Below, piece after piece: positions 13,167 through 25,190 of a stretch of DNA of 64,000 nucleotides. A model generated the notes under the pieces. That model was given only the letters and a program-made list of their open reading frames with translations, was not told where the DNA came from and did no database searches. The DNA comes from Ifrita kowaldi (taxonomy: Eukaryota > Chordata > Aves > Passeriformes > Cinclosomatidae): contig VZRS01000247.1 in NCBI GenBank assembly GCA_013398055.1, forward strand, positions 294,442 through 358,441, written 5' to 3'. Within the stretch, counting starts at the first letter, position 1. Each line of letters begins with the position of its first letter. The translations under genes and the position numbers were made by a program.

Positions 13167-13963
13167 AATGGTGAGGAAATATTATCAGTAATTAATGGAA
13201 GAAAACACAGTAAAGATTTTCCTCTGCTGTTTTTCAGCTATAACATGACCCGAAGAGAAACAGTGAGTAAATGAGATGCTCGCTTCATTATATTGTGTTC
13301 TTGTGAGAGAAGAAAAATACAACCACTTATCTGAGAATACATTTACTCTAATATTTCCATATTCCAAAACATTCTGGTCTTATTTCTCTTATTTGGGGAT
13401 CCATATGCTTTGCTCTCTATTCAAGTGTGGGAATCATAGAATTCCTTTTACATAGCACTGGTAATGCAGACCATTTCTATTTTTAAAAGCTTTTTGTACA
13501 AGACTTTTCTATTACCATTACTTATTATTTTTAGAATAAAATCCCCTAAAGAAAGGCCCACCTAGAAAATTAGTTGGTTATATAGCTGTCCTGGCAACTT
13601 TTTATACCTAGTTAGCAGTAAATGTTATCCTTTTAGAACCTTTAGTCTTTTAAGTTGGGTTAATAGAATATCAAGTTTTTACACACAACTGATTTTACTA
13701 AAGCTGCAGAGTGTTTAAAAAGTTTGAAAATCTGAGAAAGCTCTCAAGTGGAAGAGTTGTCTTTAGTAGTGCTTCATAAACTTGAACGCTTTTGAGTGTA
13801 AGTCAGTATCTTCTCAAAGTAACATGAATCTTGAACATTCAAGTCTATCAAAACTTTATCAATAAAACTAATTGGGGGCTGAAAAATTATAATTACCATT
13901 AATTTGAATAAGTACGTTCAGTTTAGCTGTTCACATATAAGTCAGAAATCATAACTGCATTGC

Positions 13964-13999
13964 AATCAGTGTACATATCAAAATCAGTGTACATATCAA
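13964..13999 (+). repeat. Perfect 18-base tandem duplication
   Basis: The unit 'aatcagtgtacatatcaa' occurs twice in direct succession with no mismatch (13964-13981 and 13982-13999). This suggests a recent replication-slippage duplication. Confidence 0.95.
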
Positions 14000-14419
14000 A
14001 ATCTCTTGCAATATTTATCTTGTTATAAATTGGCAAACAGCTTTCAGAGTTTGTAATGAAACATTTTTGACATGATTTCTGACAGAGTTGTGTAATTTTA
14101 GACTAGTAAGCATAAATGTGGGAAAGTGTTTGGGCTTTTTTTCTGACAAGTCAGGCCTTGGGTGGCTCTCATGAATCATCTTTCAGATGATGACTTATTT
14201 ACCAACTGAACAGGAGTTATGTGTCATGTAAATAATACAGAAATAACAAGTCTGGAAAATCTAAACTCCCATTTTACCTGCATTAAAACCAATTATTTCT
14301 CTGTCTGCTTGCAATTTTTTTGGACTATGTTATTTTCAGATCTGAGGTGTTTTTCCAGCCCTTCACATCTGTACAGACCATATCAGAAGTGATCTTTGAA
14401 AACCACAACAGCACATTTC

Positions 14420-15020
14420 TTTACTCCAGTACTTAATCCACTTCCAGCCTTTAATTGAAAAAGGTTGGATTATTGTTTTTCATTTAAAGCTTTCATCAGC
14501 TTTTAAAATTGATAGTGCCTATATTCACAAGGGATTAAGGAAGAAAATAAGTATACATTTTCACAGCCTTTAAATCACATAATTTGCCACTGAAATGAAT
14601 GTGTATCATCTTGAATTATTATTTGATCTTATACATAAGTGCTCTGCTATTTAAAAGGAGTCTTAATAACAAATTTACCAAAGGCAGTTCAAAGCCCTTT
14701 TATCATTTTTTTTTTCATTAGTATCTCCCATTCTCATTTCATTGCTTTTGTTCCTTACCACCTTCTTCATCCAGAAAAATAAGTAACAGCCAGTGTCGCT
14801 TTTGAAATGGAAAAATGGTTTCAAATCACTGGCAAAGCTTAATGACTTCTGACTGCTGAGATATGTTAATTTAAGCCAGACCAAATGTTCCTCAGCTGCA
14901 AATATTTGGTGTTGTTCACTGGGAACTGGCAAGATTTATGAGGGCCCAGTGGCAAAGGCTCTCTGCTCACATGCCTCACATTACAATTGTTTCACATGTT
15001 AGATGATAAAAGGCTGTTTG
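14420..15020. promoter_or_regulatory. Candidate conserved noncoding element
   Basis: Long unique stretch with 'cctttaattgaaaaaggttgg', 'ggaaaaatggtttcaaatcac' (approximate), 'gatatgttaatttaagcc' and 'cctcagctgcaaat'. It has few stops on the minus strand (14675-14932), but the peptide is not recognisable. Texture resembles vertebrate developmental enhancers. Not tested. Confidence 0.3.
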
Positions 15021-17499
15021 AAAAAAAAAAAAAGGAAGAAGGAAAAGAATCAACTTTTCACAGAAAATGTGTATAGGCCCAAAGAGGATGAGGACTTAGA
15101 AAGACAGCTTTGCTTTTTTCTGTCAGTGAATCTTCTCAAAGAACCATTTAACTGCTGAATTAATGTGGTATTCTCATGCCAATCTGCATTCTTTTCACCC
15201 TCTCAAAACATCAAAATCCATGTGACTGGATGGTTCAAAGCACTGGTAATGGAGCATAGAGGACTTGTTTTTGGTGGTGTTTTTTTTCACTTCTAGGTGG
15301 CCAGTCCAAACCTACTGCAAACTGATAGTGGCCAAAAGTCATTAACCTTAGGCTCTTTGGTTGTTTTTGAGAAATTAAGTTAGTGAGCTCAGTTTAGTAA
15401 TGAGTAGATGGGTATCTACATCAGAAATACCCCAGTAAGTTATTCGGATAGACACTATTGATAGGGAAACTTACGTGGATAGGACAGACACCAAACTATC
15501 CTTTGGGAAAAGGCACATGCGTGGCTAGCACATCAGAAGGAAAAATCTGTGGAAGTGTTCCCTGCCATTCTGTATATTAGTTTGCAAGACTGTAAATTGG
15601 GAAGCATTCAGTCTGTAGTAATTCTATAATAACAGAAAAAAAACCCTGTAGGGGGAATGGGGCATTATAAAAGTTATGTTCATAAATTTAATTTTTTCAT
15701 ATATGCTTAAAGGGAAACTTTTACTTGTTTCATTAATTGAAAGAAGAATTAATTTCTGACTGTTTTACATTTACTCTTTAATTTGAAAGTGACTGTGAAA
15801 TTTGGGGGGGTTTACACTATTCCTAATTGTGCCAATAGGATTAGATTTTTTTTTTTTTTTCTTTTGTGAAAGCAGACGTCACTAGTAGTAGCAAATCCCG
15901 GTGTAGAGAGAAGAGAACAAATGCTTTCTCTGCTGGACTGGATTAAACAACATGTCACCTAAAGCCCTTCTCCCACCCACACTTAAAATCTTTGGGGCAA
16001 ATAGAGTTTTGATATCTGAGTGTGTCTGAGGTTGTTATTGTCGAAAGCCTAATTGCTGCTTTCATGCAGACAGGTAACCTCAGTGTTAGAGCTACTGATT
16101 CACCACTGCTGCTAACGCTTTAGTGCTTTACCACTGCTTTTTGTAACCCACTCCTTCTCATAGCTGATAGAACAAGTAAGTTCTTCCCAAATTCAAAGGA
16201 AGGAAGGGGGCAGCAGCTTTACTTATGCTGGGTCAAGTTACCCCTAAAACCGAACAAAAATCCCACAATGTATTTCTGTGGAAGTCTTGATGGCATCCTG
16301 AGCTGAGTGAGTATCGGTGTGAATTCATTCAAACTTTACGGTATGGATGTTTGCAATCAGAATAGATTAACCCTGATTACACAAATCAGCTACAGTGAAG
16401 GTCTACTAAGCACAGAAATGACTGCTCTAATGATAATAGGGTGATAACTCCTGAGCAGTACTCGGGGTTTCCACTGAAGGTAGTGGGAGCCACGAGGGGC
16501 TAAGTGCATTCCCAGGCTTTCAAACAGGAAAGAGAAATGCCTCTGCAGGGGTCAAAATGCCCCCTCGTGTGTTAAAAAAGGATAATGGTTCTCACCGATA
16601 AGAGAAACATCTTGAAATAAATAAACTGAATGTTGGAGGTTTGTTTTTTTAAAAAGTGTTTATAAACTGAAATATAAAAATTATTATGTTCATATTTGCA
16701 TTTAGGCTGAAGCTATTGTTCCTTAGGGGAAAAAAAAAATTCACCATGTATTTGTGTTAAATACTCTAATTATGCTCTTCACTGGGATAAAAGGGGAAAA
16801 AAAGCTGACAGCCAGCAAAAGAAACAAAAATCTAAATTCTTTTCTTGCATTAAATATGACACAGATTGTAAAAAGCAATATTTTTACCCTTGAAATGTTT
16901 GAAGTATTGACATTCTGTCCACTCAATTGTCAGCTTGTCTTTAGAGATAGAGCTTCCAGGTTCTTAGCATTTAGTAAACTGACACTGATCTCTATTCTTC
17001 TTTAAACTTGTATGCAATTCTTGGCTTAAAAAATCCCCTCCATGATACCATGAAAGGTTATTCTTGCTGTAGAGACTTCAAAAATTCTGTGCTATTCTTA
17101 TGGCTGTTTTTCTGATCTCCCAAATTTGTATTAATAAATAAACCTTGTTAGCTTTAATTTAAGTTTCAACAAAGCTTGAAAAGGGATTTAGCAACGTTAT
17201 GGGCTGCTGTTCTTGGGGGTACATGTAGAAGTTGTGTCTTGTGCTACTGACAAGAAGCTCCCCAGTGCCTCAGAGCTGGTGAGGAAGGGGAGGTGGCAAG
17301 AGTGACACAGGGGTAGAGCAGAGAGCTGATGGAGTGGGAGCCATACCTGGGAGGCAAGAGCCGTCTTCACAGCCTCTTCAGTTAATTCAGTGGGAGTTTG
17401 TGTATGTTATTTGGGCAGCACAAAATCAGCTGCATGAATCTGAGGGTCCAGCTTTGTGTACTTAAAACCAAAGTGTGTGTCAGAGCCTGCCTTCTTTAT

Positions 17500-17730
17500 C
17501 TGAGCAGAACCCCGGTGGAATTTAAATAAATGGCAGACTTGAAAGCCTGAAAATAAGGCTTTTCTCCTTTTATACCAGATAGGTATATAAACAAAATTAG
17601 CTTCATGTTAATAAAGGTTAAAGCAAGAAGTACGACATCCCAGAATAAATTGCCGAACCTTCCTAGCAGAAGCAATGACATTGCTTGATTTCTTTGCTGT
17701 TATTCATATTGCTGTGTTTACTTTAGAGTG
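17500..17730. promoter_or_regulatory. Candidate conserved noncoding element
   Basis: Unique sequence with 'ggaatttaaataaatggcag', 'agcttcatgttaataaagg' and retained CpGs ('agtacgacatcc', 'attgccgaacc'). No coding evidence. Enhancer-like by composition only. Confidence 0.3.
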
Positions 17731-17999
17731 CTAGAGAAGTCCCTTATGATTTAAATAAAGTTTGTCATATTTTACTTCTATTGGCATGTGAATTCTTCAA
17801 GGATAAAATATTTGCTAAATTTCTCTGCTTTCTTTCACTCCTGCTTATATGATGAAGCATGATTTGTGGTATTTAATGTAATCAGAGAATCATTAATTTT
17901 CTGCTAAAATGTTTCTGCATATGGCCATGCAAAATAAGTATCTACCATACCATCAGTTGCTTAAAGAATCAAAATGAGGATGACAGTGTTTTTCTAAAG

Positions 18000-18560
18000 A
18001 AGATTTCTCTGAATCTTTCCACCCACAGGCTCTGTTGAAGGCAGTAAATAGTCCATTTTTGTTAATGAAGCTTCACTCATACAGCTGGGATTGTTTAATA
18101 TTTTACGAGTGTTACTTTGTTTTGCTCTCAACGATCTCAGGCAGTTAAGGATTTATGAATCGTGTTTTTCTCAGCCCATCTGCGGTTTCCTATCTTCCCT
18201 GGCCTTGAGAATATGTTTAAATTTATTAAAGCGAAGCAAAGGCTCATTATTTCAAAGGAGAGCCAAAGTGACACAGTGAATTGGTTATTAATGGAAAGGC
18301 ACTGCCATAGGGCGATTGAAATTTAATGATATCCTACAAGAAAAAAATGAGGGTGTCACTTTCCAAAAAGTCATGCTAAATGCCAGCCTTTTTAAGGTCC
18401 TGCCGCTAATTTTATGCCTGCACACAGTAATGTTTTCAAAAGCGTTTAGGAAACACGGACCAGTGACTGTACTGATTATCCTTTTCACCTTCTCGCCTGT
18501 TCCAAATGGGTTTGTGCAGTGAGCGATTTAATCTCTAAATATAGGGAACGTTAAAAAAAA
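18000..18560. promoter_or_regulatory. Strong candidate conserved noncoding element
   Basis: About 560 bases with many isolated CpGs (for example 'caacgatctcagg', 'ctgcggttt', 'aagcgaagc', 'agggcgattg', 'cctgccgctaat', 'aagcgtttagg', 'gagcgattta') in an otherwise CpG-poor intron. It has reduced stop codons in several frames on both strands and homeodomain cores such as 'ggttattaatgg' and 'gccgctaatttta'. Frames overlap on both strands with no recognisable protein, which argues for noncoding constraint rather than an exon. Conservation needs an alignment. Confidence 0.45.
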
Positions 18561-19764
18561 TAACATTGCTGTTTTTCACAAGCTAAGGGCCTTTTGCAAT
18601 CCTCCAGAGATGGACTTGCAAATATGCTATCTCCATATGCTCACAGTAAGCTCTCAAACTGGCTCATCACCAAAAAAAAAAAAAAGGAAAAAAAAAAACT
18701 TCAGTCACTTTATTTCTTCTGCTTTTCTGTCATTCAAGAGATGTTTTATGTACACAGAGTACATTTATCAAAATTTAAGTCACACATGATTAGAGCATAC
18801 CTAGGAGTCTCTGAAATTTCTCTGTTTTCTCCTGATTAGTCTACATTTTCTTTCAGAAGACAGTCCTTGTTTCCTGAAATGCCTTCCACCAGTTTCTGGA
18901 TTATTCTTAGTTTTTAATATAATGTTCATATAGAATTTGTCACTATGTTTTCTCAGTTTGAAAGACAACCTGTGTAATTTCCTGGCAAAATTCAGTGTAT
19001 TCTTCCAAAGTGTATGTTGAGGCTTGGACTTTTTTTTGGTTGATTGGTTTGGTTTGGTTTTTTTTAAATTTGAGCTGGTTATAATTCTCAGACTTCAGGG
19101 ACCATATAATGTGGTCCTTAAGTGATTGTTGAAAGAGTTCCAAATGGAAGATGGAGATGAAGGGAAAGGGGAAATACCTGTGTTAGGACTGCAGGACCAG
19201 GCTGATAGAAACTTGTTGATGATGCTGGTGCTCAGTGGAGTATTATTGTTTAATGTTCCAGTGCTAGTGATAACTATATGGTTCCTTCCTTCTAGTTGTG
19301 TGTTTCAACATATGATTTACTACAATGATAACCATGTTTAAGCACAATTGAGGAACACGGTTTGGGGATAAATCACGGATAACACAAGGTCTGTGTAAAT
19401 GTCTGGACACAAAATAGCTTGTGATAACCATGTCAAAAAAGCAGGCTTTACATTAAACACCTCACAATGTTAGATGACTGCTCCTTTGTAAAAGTAGAAG
19501 AACTGGCAAAGGATTCTCATGCCATGACAACAAAGCTGCTATGGCTACACAAGCTATTGTGTGACCTTCCTCGGTTCTCAGCCATCGGGATGAAGAATCC
19601 CCTTTAGTACTTCCCCATAGCTGTTCTCTTAAAATATCAACTCCCCCAGAAAGCATACAAATATGCAGCAAAATGAAAAGGGGTAGTAGCATAAAGGGAT
19701 ATTTGGTATCAATCATCCTCGGTTAATACAGAAATGGTAGAAGTCTGCAGTGGAAAAGACACGC

Positions 19765-19855
19765 TAGGTCACCTAGTTCATCTTCCTGCTGGTGTGGGAA
19801 ATGTTCCTGACATATATTTTCTAGTGCCCTGTCCAGTCTAGTTTAAATACCTGAT
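19765..19855 (-). mobile_element. Possible old CR1/L3-like LINE 3' fragment
   Basis: The order 'gtcacctagttcatcttcctgc ... agtgccctgtccagtctagttttaaat' (approximate) recalls the reversed CR1/L3 3' UTR ('ctagtccaaccccctgcc ... ccagcctggccttgaa'), but is far more diverged than the other copies. No terminal octamer repeat is visible. It could be an older CR1-clade insertion, or chance similarity. Confidence 0.4.
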
Positions 19856-20449
19856 GCAACTCATTTATATTTATATTGTAATTTTCTTACAAACATAAAT
19901 ATAAAACCAAACTCCAGACGTTGCCCTTGACAGGCATATTAGTAACAAATCATTTTCTAACCTTGCTTATGGTAAATTTCCAACCATCTGCTGACAGGTA
20001 AACAGAAATTTCTTCTTTCTTTTTTTTTTTTTTTTTAATTCTCAGAATACTTTTGCTTCCCAGTCTCATCAAATGAAATAATAAAAAAAACCAACAACCA
20101 TAATTATAAAGTGACAGCACCATGTTGTTTCTAAAAGGAAAAATGTTGCCCTTTCTGGAGGTGTGGATCTGACAAGCATGCCCTGCCCCTCCTACACCAA
20201 GGGATAACCTGTGGTCTTTAAATGTACCATCTGCTGTTTGAATGCCCTAGAGGTGGAGGCAGTCTGGGGGCAGGAAAGACTGGTAGCCACGTCCCTACAT
20301 TTTACATATTAGCAGCTCTAAAAAAAAAAAAAAAGGTTTAATTATTTCCAGATTTTGAACTCTTTCTCCCACAGAGCAGAATCCTCAGGCAAGAGCTTCT
20401 GGTTTGTTCTGTCTGTAGAAGAGTTGCAGTGGGGAAGAGTTATTTGCAG

Positions 20450-20850
20450 ATTGGAGCCAGGCTAGGTGACGTGAGTCATGGGGAGTGTCGCTTCTGAGGA
20501 GAAGGTAGCAGACATCGTTTCACACGCCTCGGTCTTGGGTCCGTGCGTGGGTGCTGGCAGTGTCGCCTGTTCTGCAGGAAGCAAAAGCTGCTCCTCAGTG
20601 CAGGGAAACCACTCAGGGAGAGGGGTCTTGCTCAGATTAACACCCCGGGAGCTGGAGGGGTTAGAAGGAAAGGTCAGCATCTATGTGGCACTAAGTGTCT
20701 TCTTCTCAGGCTTAAATCACAGAAAGGAAGGCTCTTCAGACCGGGTGCAAGAATTACTGTAGCTGGTGCCATGCCTTCACAGGGACTTTCTGTTGTCTGG
20801 GGTGAGGGGGTAGAAAAGTCAGAAAATAGGGTTGTTAAGACAAACTCTGT
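20450..20850. promoter_or_regulatory. GC-richer island with a composite CRE/AP-1 site
   Basis: A local GC- and CpG-richer block. At 20467-20478 the sequence TGACGTGAGTCA joins a CRE half-site (TGACGT) to a perfect AP-1/TRE site (TGAGTCA), sharing one T. Several overlapping open frames on both strands follow (up to 103 codons), as expected when stop codons are rare in GC-rich DNA. No protein is recognised. Possible intronic enhancer or alternative promoter. Confidence 0.35.
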
Positions 20851-21009
20851 GTAAACTGAAGCCCTAATAGGATTTGCATACCATTTTAAAGAACACGTGG
20901 AGAAATGGTGGCTCAAGGGCCTGCAAGTTTGGTCCCTCTGAGCTTCCTGTTTTAACTATAAACTTGTCATCCTATAACCTTTCTAACAAAGACATAAACA
21001 CTTCAGCTA

Positions 21010-21560
21010 CATATATTTTGATTGTTTCATGACAGTTTACTGGAGGCTTAGCAATGACAGATTTCTTCATTGTCTTTTTGCCAAAATTTGTCCTTTAAGT
21101 CATTTTTGTTGACTGCCCCTTTTAGCAGCTCACCTCACAATGAGAGAGGAGACAATTAATGGGAGGGTGATTTATCACTGCCAAAAACTGTCAAGGACTT
21201 CTGTTGTAGCTGGAGAAAAAGCAATTTCACATTATGGCATTTCATTCCGAATACATTGTATTTACAGCTCACAGTTTTATTTTCAGAGCCTATTATCAGG
21301 TGAAACAGTTGCATCTGAAATGTTGTTTGTGACATAGGTGACCTGTTAGGATTTGATAAGTATTTACGCCAGAGCACAAGGGGCTCACACATCTGCTGTT
21401 GGCAGAAGCAATGGAAAAAAATAACCTGGAAATGAGGCGTTTGATTTTTCTGGTTCCTACACTCGAGCATCTGTTGCTATAATTAAGTGGCATTCAGTAA
21501 TTGCAGAGCAATGGTGAAATAAACATATGCATTCTTGCCAGCTTTTAGGATTTGGTGTCC
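21010..21560. promoter_or_regulatory. Strong candidate conserved noncoding element
   Basis: Unique, repeat-free sequence with 'gagacaattaatgggaggg', 'gtgatttatcactgcc', 'tattatcaggtgaaac', 'aagtatttacgccagag' and 'gctataattaagtgg'. Open frames of 65-104 codons overlap on both strands but resemble no protein. This mixed-strand openness is typical of constrained noncoding DNA. Inference from composition and locus. Confidence 0.4.
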
Positions 21561-22283
21561 TTACAGTAGGAGAGACAAGCAAAGTGACTTCAGCAAGAAC
21601 AAAGGGTTCTGTAACAAAGTTTAGCAATTAACTTTGCTATTGAATAAAAAAGAATTTTACAATGAAAAAGAAATAGAAGAAGAAGAAAAAAAAATCTAAA
21701 TTGTCCAGTAGCTTTTATACATTTAAACTGATTGCTGCAAGAGGTAAAGCAGGATATTGAACTGGGAGCATGTTAACATTCTTCTGTTGCATGGAGTTGT
21801 ATTGGAGTTGTATTTAGAAAATAAAAATTGAGTATGAAATACTAACAAAAAAAAAAGAGAATGCAAGAAATCTATTATACAGAGAGAGTTTATAATGAAA
21901 TGTACTCCTTCAGTGTGAAGGGGGAGTTGAGATCTCTGTGAGGGCCCCTGCTGCCTTTGTTTATGCCTCAATTGTGGTGTAAATGAAAACAGAACCTGGT
22001 GGTCGGTATTAGTTAAGAACCTCGGTTAAAACAGACTTTTTAAATGAATCATTTGTAGGGCATTTGTTAAACAATCAGGTGTTCCTAAGTCTGTGGTGAG
22101 ATTCAGTATATCTTTTTAGGTTATTTTTTAGGAGTGGGAAGAACAGGGGGAATATAATTTTTTCGAAGAGAGGATTTAAGTCAGAACGCTGTCTCATCTG
22201 ATCAGAAGTTTTGTGATTGTTGTGAGTTTTGCCTTTTAAGAACAGGCTATCCAACAAGTTATTTCAACAATGGTCCTTGTACT

Positions 22284-22300
22284 AAAAATAAAAATAAAAA
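22284..22300 (+). repeat. (AAAAT)n short tract
   Basis: A short run of about three AAAAT units in an A-rich context. Minor simple repeat. Confidence 0.8.
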
Positions 22301-22609
22301 TGGATAATTGAATAGCAGAACCCATGTAACCCAACAGATATGTAGCAGATGTAGCATGTTATAAATTCTGAGAACCTAAGAATAGAAAAGAGTGTCTGTC
22401 TCTTGCTGTCTGTCGAGGCCAATAAAGAGTGAGCGTGAAAAAGAGCTATTAGTATTGTTTGAGGAGACCATTCTTATATGTGCTTTGGCACTTTTCGCTT
22501 GCATGGTCTGGAGCAAGTTTGGCATTAACTATGGCCCTGCCTTTTTGGCTGGGGGAATAAGTAAGAGGAGCCACTGTGCAGTGGGAGGTAAAAAGCACAG
22601 TAAGTATCT

Positions 22610-22666
22610 TGAATATATGCATAGATGCATACATACACATACATATATTCACATACACACATGCAG
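22610..22666 (+). repeat. (CATA)n/(CACA)n microsatellite
   Basis: Imperfect 'catacatacaca', 'tacatata' and 'cacatacacac' units, followed by a GA-rich stretch. The overlapping frames on both strands (repetitive Tyr/His/Thr or Cys/Met/Tyr peptides) come from the repeat. Confidence 0.85.
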
Positions 22667-23261
22667 AGAGAGAAAAAGAGGTGTAATGAATGAAGCAAAG
22701 AGAAAAAATCTTGTTTCATGGAGATAGGGCAGGGCAGAAAAGTGAAAACAGACGACAGTTTTTACTTCGGTTTCCATCACTTACAGTCATTTCTACATGG
22801 CCATAGGAAGCTATAGCAAGCCAGTCAGAGCTTTAAAGAACTGGAATATCACGGGATTGGGATCTGTGTTGTATCTTAACATAAATGTTAGGATGCTTTT
22901 TTCACTTTACTGTTCAGATAGTGAACCTGAATCTGTTAATTTTCTTTGCAAATGCAAATATTTTGAGGGTAGGTATAGCTATCTAAACTGATAAAATAGA
23001 ATATTATTTTTTAGCTGGATTTAATTAAATCTAATGCTAATTTCAGTAGCTACATTTTAAAAAATATTATTACAATATATATTTCCATGTTATAATTCTG
23101 AAAAAAAAAAAGAAATAATCTTGTCAGACTTGGGGACATTAATGTGTAAGAGTCTGATTCTAATAAACTTCATATATGCATGAATCTGATTTTTTATTCC
23201 GCAAGTGAGCTACTGGATTTTGATGTTGTTTGGGAAAACTCATGAAGCAATATACCTGAAC

Positions 23262-23400
23262 GAGGCGAGAGTCAGGAGATTTAGATTGTTTTTCAGGCTT
23301 TGCCAATAACCCGTTGTGTGACTTTGGGCAAAGCACTTCACAACTCTGTGCCTCTGCTTCCCTCTGTGCTTATTTACAGATGAATTCTTTGAGGAAGGAG
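23262..23400 (+). mobile_element. MIR-like tRNA-CORE SINE
   Basis: The segment has the layout of a MIR element: 'gagtcaggagatttagatt', then a 'ctttgccaataacccgttgtgtgact' core, 'ttgggcaaagcacttcacaa', 'ctgtgcctctgcttccctct', and a tail resembling 'acagatgaa...tttgaggaagg'. The CORE hallmark 'tgtgtgactttgggcaaa' with the following 'cacttca' is clear. MIR-type SINEs are ancient amniote repeats and some are co-opted as enhancers. No function is shown here. Confidence 0.75.
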
Positions 23401-24129
23401 TTAGCCCTTAAGCATTTGCATACAACTTTGATTTCCTTTTTGAGCCCTAGGCATTAAAAATCAGTATTCTCACATTAAGTATTTCATTGAGCAAGGTTGG
23501 AAGCCTTTTATTTTTGATGGAGGTGAGCCCATGGACAGTGGCTGTGAGCCTACTCCTGCCATCCTTGCATTGGCTCCTGTTTCTGAGCCATTTCAGTAGG
23601 GAACGTGGCATTAGGACCTCTTATAATCAACATGCTTTTGCCAGCATCCATTCTCAGCCTATTAAAAGAAAAAAGATAGTTGTGAGAACTCTGTCAATAG
23701 TGAAAGATCTATTATGTTGTCCACTAAAAACTTAGTAGATGCTATAGGAGTGATTTTAATTGAGATTTTTACAACCGTTTGATAACACTGTTTTGATCAC
23801 CGTATTTAGGGCTGGATTCCAACAGTGGACATAAAACCTCTGACTAATCCACTGAGTCACCCAGTCCCTGTCATATATTGCTTAATGGTCCATGCTGCCA
23901 GGAATTATAATAGCTTTCTAGTAATAATTTTTTTTTGAAAGAAACTTTATGGGCACAAAGTCTTATAAAAGTTTAAACTCAGATTTTTAAAAGGGCAATC
24001 AAAGAAAACTTCCTAAAACTATGCTAGACTGCAGATTTTTTTTATTTACAATAAATGTATAGAGTCTTACATATACTTTAAGTTAATGACTAATATTTTA
24101 ACTTTGGTTGGTTAATGTTTGCAGGGCAC

Positions 24130-24510
24130 TTACAGATGCTAGAATAATCTCTAATGTTTTTGCTCAATCTGCTCTGGAGATGGATGAAATAAATAGTTTA
24201 AACTAATTAATGTAACACCAGCTGTTACAAGTGCTTGGCAGACGTCTGTGAGTTTTGATGGGCAGAGAGCGGCTGTTGTACTTGACTTTATTTTAGTACA
24301 ATGTTGATCACAGTGTAAGCTGGAATAAATGACGAGCCAAAGGAAGGAACAGAGGATGAATTCTGTGTAATGCAAAATAAATATTGCCCTTTTTCTGAAA
24401 ATATTTTTTGAGGTCGAGGGAGATTTATAGTGGACTTCTATTAAGTCAGAAGTGCTGCGACAACAGCTGTGCTAAGCATGCTTGGTATTAACATGCTTTA
24501 CAAAAGCTGC
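24130..24510. promoter_or_regulatory. Candidate conserved noncoding element
   Basis: Contains 'taaactaattaatgtaac', 'cagctgttac', 'ggcagacgtctgtgag' (a GACGTC core within an imperfect palindrome), 'aaatgacgagcc' and 'gctgcgacaacagc'. No repeat is visible, and no convincing exon. Confidence 0.35.
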
Positions 24511-24949
24511 AGAAACATATATAGACATCTATGAAATTTCACATTGCTTTTAGATTTCAAAAAGTGCTATGGCTTAATATTAGCACTTTGGCTGCATATT
24601 TTATTTCTACCTAGTAATAGCTGTTAGAAAGAATAGATGTTTAAGACAGGTAGATAAAAAGCAATACTAGATTTAGAAAGTCGATATGTTTGCAAAGACT
24701 AAGTTGGATTTCAGTGCTGCTTGTATGCGCATGATTGTATAGTAGGTATTTTTATTTATTTTGCACTCTAAAGAATGAGCATGACTGCAGAAACTTTCAA
24801 GGTACAAAGTTGTTATATCAAACTGAACTTGGGACTTTGTGCCGTAGCCTACTTTTATCAGTGCCCAGTCAAAAAAACTCCACAAATCCTTAAACATATA
24901 TCTGATGAGAATTCATTCTGTGTGATTTAATAAAAAGTTAAAATATCAA

Positions 24950-25190
24950 AGTGACTTGTCGTTTAAAGTTGGAAGGTAGAATAATTGTGCTGTGACAGGG
25001 GAACGATGGCTGCTATCTCTCTATGTGCCAGCATTAAGATAACAGTGTCATTGTACAGATTGTTACCCTGTGAATATGTCTAATAAGTTATTATAGCGTG
25101 CTGAGCAGATGGCAAGTGTGCTCCTGAAAGAATTGATGGATGGGATATGATGTCATCAGTGAGATGACAAGGTTCACAAGGTACTTGACC
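24950..25190. promoter_or_regulatory. Candidate conserved noncoding element
   Basis: Unique sequence with 'gaataattgtgctgtgacag', 'agattgttaccctgtgaat', 'attatagcgtgctgagcag' and 'gatgtcatcagtgagatgac' (TGACATC/GATGTCA-type TALE sites). Enhancer-like by texture only. Confidence 0.3.
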
